From Nymphaea colorata (lineage: Eukaryota > Streptophyta > Magnoliopsida > Nymphaeales > Nymphaeaceae): DNA of 64,000 nucleotides. The notes under the pieces were generated by a model. It had not been told where the DNA came from. It saw only the letters and a list, made by a program, of their open reading frames with translations, and searched no databases. The stretch spans positions 19,156,370-19,220,369 of the forward strand of contig NC_045140.1 of assembly GCF_008831285.2 (NCBI RefSeq). The letters are read 5' to 3'. The position numbers were made by a program, and so were the translations under genes. Position 1 is the first letter of the stretch, and the number at the start of each line of letters is the position of its first letter. Positions 56,840 through 64,000 of the stretch are shown here, one piece after another.

Positions 56840-57230
56840 GGTGGGGTCAGCGTGTAATTGATGGAGGATTTTTGTAAGATAATAAATGGATGATACCTTT
56901 CCTTTTATTTTCTCCTTCTTCCACTAATTTTTCAGTTTGAGAATCGTAGGCTTGAATTTGCTGATCATGGGTATCGCAAAACAAGTTTGGAAAAGAATTT
57001 TGATTAGACTTCCATTGTTGTTCCCATGACTATAGCCGTCTGAATTTGAATTATACTTTTGCTTTGGGAAAGAATTTAAATTGGACTTTCCATTGTTGTT
57101 GCCATGACTGCAGCAGTCTTAATTAGACTTTCCATTGCTGTTAGATTTGTCATAGCCGTTAGCCAGCTTGGGACGAGTTGCATGTTCTTCCTTAATACAT
57201 CCTACTTTTACACTCATACCCAAATTCCAT
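56840..57230 (-). pseudogene. Copia Gag-like Asn/Gly/Ser-rich relic, minus strand
   Basis: Reverse-complement relative of 26384-26640 and 36300-36600: SFPKQKYNSNSDGYSHGNNN on the minus strand, with stops. It lies beside the inverted GH3 locus, as the others lie upstream of C and D. Confidence 0.5.
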
Positions 57231-57307
57231 CGAATTTTAAACTGAATTTGCCTGATTTTCAAAATGTAATAGCATTGAATATATGATACGTGTTTAAAAA
57301 TAAATCT

Positions 57308-57759
57308 GTAAGAGGTTCTTTGCCACCCATAACAGGTTGTTATTGTGTCTAAGAGTTCTGTCTCAAAATTTTGAGTAGATCAAACACTATGTTGCAAGCT
57401 TCTATAATCTATCTTAATTTTTAAACCAGTTTTATTAGAAATTAACAACTTGTTATTGGTGTCAAACAGCTTTTAAAGTCTAAATGTTTTTCAGGAAAGC
57501 CAGAATGGAGCTTCCAACGTTCCAAGCTCTTTCAGAACAACAATTAGCGTTTGGTTGCTTGAGAACAATGGCGGTCCTTGTGGAAGTGGAATCCACAAAC
57601 TGTATCAAACAAGGGACGCTGAAAACTATTTCGCGGTGCAACAAATGTGATAATTACTTGCGCAAGAAGAACACGCCAATAAAGGTTCTGTGCCCTGCTT
57701 CTGCAGGGAAGGTCAGCATGCTTTTTCCTGTTGGGGGAATGGAGTGGAGCAGGAGAGGT
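57308..57759 (-). repeat. GH3 3'-flank and hairpin-arm copy, inverted
   Basis: Inverted copy of the sequence downstream of gene B (18060-18400) plus the outer hairpin arm (24510-24640). It includes GCCAGAATGGAGCTTCCAAC and CCCTGCTTCTGCAGGGAAGG. It continues into the 3' flank of the minus-strand GH3 pseudogene, showing that flank and exon moved together. Confidence 0.8.
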
Positions 57760-57994
57760 GGGCAATTTCATTCCATGTTTTCCTTCCACGAATCAAACAA
57801 CCTTTTAAGTATAAAACAATTGCTCTGTTCGATTACATATTAATTCAAAGAAAGAACGAAAAACTCATTCAACCCATCACCAAGTGGGGGAATCCATATC
57901 TTATTTAATACAAACAGTAAAATCTGTGTAAATTCTTGCACATGAAACTTCAATCCAAGAGTGTCTGCCAGATGGAGACAACGATGCTGCAGTG

Positions 57995-58430
57995 CTACAT
58001 CGACCAAGTTGGGGGACGCGGACTGAAATGGGCAGAAACAACCGGTGCATCTAAAATTTGCAAGAGGGAAGCAGATCTAACACACCTAGGAGGTTTGTAC
58101 TGAGCCACGGAAGCACCACTAGATACAGCAAAGTCCATAAGTCTGTCAAAAGTCCCATTCTTCACTACCTTGATTTCTAGCGGCCAGATGGATCTGTCGT
58201 AAACACGCATTTCTTTATAAGTTGCATCCAATGATTCCTCAATTGCCAAACAACACTGCCCCATCAAATAATCTGCTGAAAAACCTTCCGTCTGATCTGT
58301 TGTTGGTGAGAGTTCCCAGTAAATGACATAGTGGTCGGGAGTTGTCGTGTTGTCGGCATAACCAGTAAATTCCTCCACCCTCATGTTGTGGGGAATAAGG
58401 TGAGCGGCCTCTGCCGCTGCTACTGCTTTC
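57995..58430 (-). pseudogene. GH3-E left arm, exon-4 fragment
   Basis: The minus-strand frame reads EKAVAAAEAAHLIPHN to FSPRPPTWSM and stop, the last three quarters of GH3 exon 4. Exons 1-3 and the YRYRVGD start of exon 4 are absent. SIWPLEIKVV replaces SIGPLEIKVV. The frame itself has no stop, but with no start region or ATP motifs it cannot be an enzyme. It is the left arm of a head-to-head inverted duplication. Confidence 0.88.
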
Positions 58431-58469
58431 TCCAGACCTAGATAAAACAACCAGTGAGGCAGATTTGCA

Positions 58470-59567
58470 GAAAGCAGCAGCAGCGGCAGAGGTCGCTCAC
58501 CTTATTCCACACAACACGAGGGTGGCGGAATTTACTGGTTATGCCGACACCACCACAACTCCCGGCCACCATGTCATTTACTGAGAACTCTCACCAACAA
58601 CAGATCAGACGGAAGGCTTTTCAGCAAATTATTTGATTGGGCAGTGTTGTTTGGCAATTGAGGAATCATTGGATGCAACTTATAAATAAATGCGTGTTTA
58701 CAACAGATCCATCTGGCCTCTAGAAATCAAGGTAGTGAAGAATAAGGCTGGGCATCCCGACCAGTTAAAAATGAAAAAATCAAAGTCCGTCATTCAAAAC
58801 GGGCTGGTCAGAGACCCGGCCCGTTTCTAAATAGGTCGGGCCGGGCCCATGTAATATCGGGCCTCGAGCCTCGGGCTTCGGTTTATGCCAGAGGCCCGGC
58901 CCGATTATTAACGGGCTGGGCCGGGCTTTGAGGCGGGTTGCTACTTGCTAGCCTCTAGCTCACTCAAAAAATGAGCATGAACGTAAACCATGTGTACTTA
59001 ATAGAATAACAAAAACAAGCACAACACCAACCAGTAAAAAGTAGTCCTCTGAAGGAGCACTCGATGCAACCAACGATGAAGCAAGTAGAGCAGTTGTGCG
59101 ATGGCGGCGACCGACGAGAGGACCGGAGGAGGCGGCCAAGGGGCGACGGCCAATGAGGAAGACTGAAGGACTGGAGGAGGCAGTCTCGAGCTCGCGGGGA
59201 TGAAATTTCTTAATGAAACGAAAAGAGGAAAAGAAAACCTAACCCATAACCCTAAGTTCCTAATTCTCTAAGTTCATTTTTTTTTAAAGAAAAAAAATAA
59301 AACCCATGTCGTGCTTATCGGGCCGCCACCGATCACAGTGGCAGGCCCGGGCCGAGCCAAGCCCAATAAATTTGGCCCGAAAACTTTTTTGTCAAGGCCC
59401 AGGCCTGGGCCCCTGGCGGGCCGGGTACTGGGTACCCGACGGCGGCCCGGCCCGGTGCCCAGGCTTAGTGAAGAATGGCACTTTTGACAGACTTATGGAC
59501 TTTGTTGTATCTAGTGGTGCTTCTGTGGCCCATTTCAGCCCGCGTCCCCCAACTTGGTCGATGTAGC
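58470..59567 (+). pseudogene. GH3-E right arm, exon-4 fragment split by hAT
   Basis: Plus-strand mirror of the left arm. It shares the arm-specific SIWPLEIK and PPTWSM, so the two arms come from one duplication. It has a TGA for Trp at 58582, a TAA in place of Glu near 58685, an insertion at 58743-59467, and a deletion of about 70 bp that joins GASVA to HFSPRPP. It is more decayed than the left arm. Confidence 0.88.
58743..59467. mobile_element. Non-autonomous hAT-like element, 725 bp
   Basis: Perfect 8-bp target duplication GTGAAGAA (58735-58742 and 59468-59475). The inverted ends are TAAGGCTGGGCA and TGCCCAGGCTTA. Interior GGCCCGGCCCG-rich segments are typical of this plant hAT-MITE type. 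No transposase frame is seen. The intact GH3 copies give the empty site (GTAGTGAAGAATGGCAC). Confidence 0.9.
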
Positions 59568-59802
59568 ACTGCAGCATCGTTGTCTCCATCTGGCAGACAC
59601 TCTTGGATTGAAGTCTCATGTGCAAGAATTTACACATATTTCACTGTTTGTATTAAATAAGATATGGATTCCCCTCCTTGGTGCTTGGTTGAATGAGTTT
59701 TTCGTTCTTTCTTTAAATTAACATGTAATAAAACAGAGCAAATGTTTTATACTTAAAAGTTTGTTTGATTCGTGGAAGGAAAACATGGAATGAGATTGCC
59801 CA

Positions 59803-60354
59803 ATTGACTACAGAAAATACCATTGGCTATGGACGTTGATGTTGATAGACAGAGTACATGAAGTACTTCCAATTGCTCAATTTTCTAATACATATAAAAG
59901 TACAGGGTTGCTTGAGATCCTTAAGACTTTGTACTACATTAATTTCATATGCCTACAATTGAAGTGAGTGAATGGTGAATTTAGCTATTGAGAGTTACAA
60001 ACTCACTCACGAAGGTTATTTACCGTTGAGAGAAAAGCAATTAAAAAAAATTATGAATTAATACTAGATAATGAAAATACACATCACTTTTTTTTTCATT
60101 GTTCTTCTTTTAACCATCCATTATAATGGATTAAATGAGCGTCACTCCAATGAGTCACCATTCAGTTACCCCCTAAAAAGTGGATGCATATTTTGGAAAG
60201 GGCATGTTGTGGTTGTAGTAGTTGGAAAAAGGTATTTTTTTGTTCCATCCTAGTCATATAGGAAATTAAGATGCTTGCATACGTAGACTTCATTTCCTCA
60301 CATATGAACAAAGAAATGAGAATTCATTTGATTAAACCAACAAAGCTACCGTGC
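59803..60354 (+). repeat. GH3-unit fragment with truncated copia relic
   Basis: Begins with a piece related to the region just upstream of genes C and D (GTTGATAGACAGAGTACATG), then unit sequence shared with 25170-25450. The copia 3' relic follows from about 60263 (GATGCTTGCATACGTAGAC) and is cut off at 60354 after AACAAAGCTACC. This is the right edge of the array. Confidence 0.65.
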
Positions 60355-61139
60355 TCCGACTAGTTGATCTTTGACACGCTCTTTTAAATGGTTTGGATTA
60401 ACAGTTGAGTACATCAATGCTGTATTTAAGCACCATTTCTACCTACGCAACCACCCGCATGGGTTTCACTAATAAGTACAGTATCCTACATGGCTTTTAC
60501 CAATAACCATTCATTTCTATCTGACATTGGTAGGTATATTTATTTTTCACGTGCATAATTCTTAGATCTTAATTACCGTGTGAATCTCATACCTATTTAA
60601 TTAGGACTCACGACTAAATTTACAGTTTAATTTTTTGCTTCAAGACTTGGTCTTTTAGGACCAGTTATTGAAGACATTCAATTCTTTTATTGCTGTAGTC
60701 TCCTTTTTTATTGCTTTAGTCTCTTACCGAAGCTTAACCATCGAATTTCCGTGCAGCAACATTGTATAAAACTTTGTCTGGCAAACCAGGTAGAATTATA
60801 CTTAATACTTTTGTTTCTGTTACCAAGATTTTCCCAGTCTTCATCCTCCATATCAGCGTGATTTCCACTTCCCTTCCCTTTGTAAGCATTTTCTTGCCCA
60901 TTTAGACCGTCAAGTTATGAACTTTGACTTGCCAGTTGCCACAAGCCAAAACTTGACATGCCTGAGTACTTTTCAATTTCAAAATTTCCAACAATAGCTT
61001 TCATTTCTATTGAGAAGGTATTTTAAAAAAATGTAAAATGTGACTTAGGTATCAAGAAAGAATGCGGTGTCTAGCACCGAAGCCTTTCACCTAGAATTGA
61101 AATAAGCTCCTTACAAGAAGCTAGGACTGATTTAAACAG
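60355..61139. other. Intergenic, no gene seen
   Basis: First unique sequence beyond the GH3 array. No gene is supported. Confidence 0.4.
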
Positions 61140-62160
61140 CGGGAGTGAGAGCTGACCATGAGGAAGAGATAAAGTTGTTGAGAAATAACCAAACATGGGT
61201 TATTGTCTCATTGTCTAGAGGAGAAAGACAATTGGTTGCAATGGGTATATGGGAAGAGTGAAAATTCTGGTGACGACAGAGATTACAAATGAACCTTGAC
61301 TTTTAGGCTTGTAGCAGAGGAGTTTCCCAAGAAGATAGTGATGATGATGACTGCTTCTCCTCTAATCCAATGCATTTGTGTGAGTATATCAAATTTGGAG
61401 CTACAAGTGGATGTCAAAAAACCTTTCTTGAAGGATATCCAAATGAAGAAATCTACATACATCAACCTGAGGAGTTTGAAGTCAAAGGTAAAAGAGATCT
61501 CATGTGTCAGTTAAGAAAGTTTTTATGACTAATTCACTAAAAAGATCTCCATGGAAATGGTATTTAAGACCTGATTTGTTTGTCTTTGGAAAATGGATAA
61601 AATGGAGCCGCCATGTTTGTTGCATGCATGGAGGTGCTTGAAAAAACAGTGAGAATTTTTTACCTTATTTTGTAAGTCAACATGTTTAATTGCCGTGAAG
61701 AACATGTCCGACATTATTAAACTGAAGGAGCATATCAAACAACAATTCAAGATGATATCAATAAACTAAAAAAGCAACTCAAACAACAATTGGAATGGAG
61801 AGACCTTGGTGCTGTAAAAAAAATATTGCACGTAGAGATCAGACAAGAGGAAACTAGTTGCTTATGACTAACCCAACATAACTATACTCTCTCCAATTAA
61901 CATGACTACGTTTATCCTATGACTGCTCCTTTAACACCAAGTTAGATCATCATTAGAGATGTGCTTTGAAAGACAAGATGAAAGTATGGAAATGTTGAAA
62001 GTTCCATATTCTATGACATGTACAAGGCTAGACTCTTTCACATGCAGTTAGCATAGTGAGCAAGTATATTACAAATCTTGTTGAAGAACTTTGTTTAGTT
62101 GTTAAGCTGGATTTTCAGTGTCTGAAGGTAAAAAGCTAAGTAACACAAATTCTTTAAAAT
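61140..62160 (+). pseudogene. Decayed copia reverse transcriptase, plus strand
   Basis: Landmarks appear in family order across several frames: EEIKLLRNNQTWVIVSL, RLVAEEFPKK, LELQVDVKKPFL (family LExxQLDVKTAFL), EEIYIHQPEEFEVKG after a frameshift, QLEWRDLGAVKKILHVEIRQ (family MKDLGxAKxILGMxI) and KVPYSMTCTR. The lineage resembles the IDKLKxxL...MKDLGxAKQILGM group. No LTRs were found. Confidence 0.8.
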
Positions 62161-64000
62161 AGTTGCTGACACAACTTGGTTGCAGGTGTTAAAAATGAAA
62201 ATAACCAAGAAAAGACAGTGTGTTTAATGTGATGAACGTGAAATCTTCATCACGGAAGGCATAGCTATAGACCTTGATAACTCTTGTGCAAAAACCTTTA
62301 TTTAAGCATGGCAAATATCCTACACAGATTTTTTGATAATTTTCAGTTACAGATCTGTTGCCAATATTTGTTGGTACTTATCTATGGCTGTGGATTTCTT
62401 GTCCATTTTGCTGATCAATTGGCTCTTTCGCTATTAAAATTTTGATCTTTGATTTGAGCATTTCCTCTGTAATTTCAATATTGTTGCTCCTTTTTTGCAC
62501 TGGTCAATGGACATGTCTGCCTAACTAGACCCCTGGTGATTTACAGGCCAGGGGTTAGTTGCCAGACCAACAACTAGCCTGACCAGTTGACCAGTTGGAC
62601 AGACTCTCTGGTGGTTTGATAATCACATCCCTCTTTGACAGTTGGTAACTTTGCTTTAAACTGCTTTGGGCCAACTGAAATTCTTAATAGCACGACAACA
62701 GACACATGATTGTGGGTGTGCCTGCTGGTGAGAATCAACGAACCCTTAATAATTATAAGTACATACATAACAGAATCAAGTAAAGGCAAGCTATGCTACT
62801 GATAGAAATTTTATCAAGAAAAACCAATGGCAATAGCAAAAATGTTTCACAAAAAGGGAGTTGGTGCATTTTGACTGAGTCTGTGTGCTCAGGCTTTGTT
62901 CACCAGACTGCGCTTCTGTTGGCTAGAGTCTTGCAAGCGCTTGATGACAATAGTCCGTTCCGGTTGGCAAACCTGCACCCAGATCCAATATGAGTCCACT
63001 TGGGTGTGGCACCTGTTTTGGCAAGCCTATGTGACATAATTTGTCCATGTTACTTCTCGAGTACAATGAATTCTGGTTTACCATATGTGCAATTTTTTTC
63101 TACCTGAGGCACACATATTTATGTTCTTCAGATTTGTCATTTCACTTTCTTTTTCTTTTTGTCGTATTGATGCAGTGCACTTTTGTGGCTTGTGAACCTG
63201 ATCATCTTGTCTGCAGCATAGTGAGCCTTTCTTCCTCTACAATCTTCAATATGGCTACATGCAACTCTTCTGATCACCTCGGTCAGTCTTCAGGAAGGAT
63301 TCAGGATCTTTTTCTGGAAGATGTACAAGTATGTCAAGTTTCTTGTGGTTTCTGCTCGAGTTACACTTTTCTAGTTCTGTTCTGCTGAAAATGTTGTGTT
63401 AGTTTGCATGAATTTGGAATTTTCTTCTGTTAGAGCTGGTGACTACTTCATAGATCTATGAATGTCCCACACCTGAAAAATTATATTTTTGCTAGTTTAG
63501 GTTGCTGAAAAAGTTCTCCTCTGGTTCTTCCACAATTCAATTTTGCATTATATGAATAATTCTAGGGTCTAGTTCTTTGCTTAGTGATGTTCTGTGCTAT
63601 AATGATGAAGGCTTGAAGATATGTTGAATGTTTTTGCTGATAGAGTATCAAAGCCTTGTCTTTTCTTAACTGATAAGATGCAAATTGCTCTTGGTAAGCT
63701 TAACTGATTTTTTTTTCTTAATTTTAACAATAATTTTTGTTATCGGCATTAGATAAAAAATCAAACAGCAAACAATTTACAGAAGCATGCCCGACAAATG
63801 GTACCAACTATATAAGAAAAGCATGCCAACGTTTTAATAATTTGCATTTCACTGTCTGGATCAAGAAAAGTATATAACAAACAGCCACTTTTTGATCGTC
63901 AACAGGAAAAACTAAAGTTTTTTAAGATAAATTATTTTTCACCCTATCAACAACCCTATTACTCAATGTTATGGAGACATTTAGCTGGTAAATCTTCATT
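62161..64000. other. Intergenic or intronic, no supported gene
   Basis: No family is recognised. A possible exon starts at ATG 63251 (MATCNSSDHLGQSSGRIQDL, ending before a GTATGT donor-like site at 63329), but nothing confirms it. An intron of a gene beyond the window cannot be excluded. Confidence 0.3.

Larger units (their letters stand above)
57760..59802. repeat. Head-to-head inverted duplication of GH3 exon 4 and 3' flank
   Basis: The left arm (57760-58430) and right arm (58470-59802, minus the 725-bp hAT insert) are reverse complements around a 39-bp spacer. Each arm holds exon-4 coding sequence followed by the GH3 3' flank up to GATTGCCCA. Past that point the two sides differ. Confidence 0.88.

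Noticed and set aside
62528-62560. CCCCTGG/CCAGGGG short hairpin as a regulatory RNA
   Set aside because: A seven-base stem in isolation is not distinguishable from chance.
63251-63329. First exon of a new gene (MATCNSSDHL...)
   Set aside because: Only an ATG and a donor-like GTATGT support it. No homology or downstream exon is visible before the window ends.

Overview
This window is nuclear DNA of a flowering plant. The evidence is spliced GH3 genes with GT-AG introns, Ty1/copia and hAT-like transposons, a nuclear copy of chloroplast atpB, and remnants of EDS1-family, receptor-like-protein and F-box/FBD genes. The background is AT-rich with many (TA)n tracts. The species cannot be named from the sequence.

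The core (about 0.4-40 kb) is a tandem array of four complete GH3-type acyl-acid-amido synthetase genes on the + strand: A (6280-9314), B (15314-17833), C (27330-29665) and D (37308-39739). All four have the same four exon lengths (263, 102, 791 and 572 bp), the same intron phases and encode 575 residues. C and D are very recent duplicates. The duplicated unit is larger than the gene. It also carries an AT-rich spacer, an orphan piece of GH3 exon 1, the 3' end of an old copia element, a conserved promoter-proximal block, the gene, and (after A and C) decayed copia reverse-transcriptase debris.

Later insertions mark the copies. A chloroplast atpB fragment sits inside a (TA)n tract at 2.0-2.5 kb. 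Two hAT-like elements with 8-bp target duplications lie at 3838-5987 (with gene-like fragments inside) and 34101-35430. A full copia element with an intact 1434-residue polyprotein and identical LTRs sits downstream of B. A hairpin repeat follows it at 24.4-25.1 kb.

From 40 to 57 kb there are no convincing intact genes. This part holds receptor-like-protein LRR fragments (40.3-41.0 kb), an EDS1/PAD4/SAG101-like pseudogene (46.4-47.6 kb), a 2-kb tandem repeat with FBD-domain fragments (47.7-51.7 kb), an F-box-less LRR/FBD relic (52.9-54.2 kb), and minus-strand copia debris.

At 57.3-60.3 kb a fifth, broken GH3 locus consists of two copies of exon 4 and its 3' flank arranged head to head, one arm split by a 725-bp hAT-like element. 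Transcribed, this would fold into a long hairpin matching the four intact genes, so it is a candidate source of small RNAs acting on the array (inference). The last 4 kb hold a decayed copia reverse transcriptase and sequence with no supported gene.
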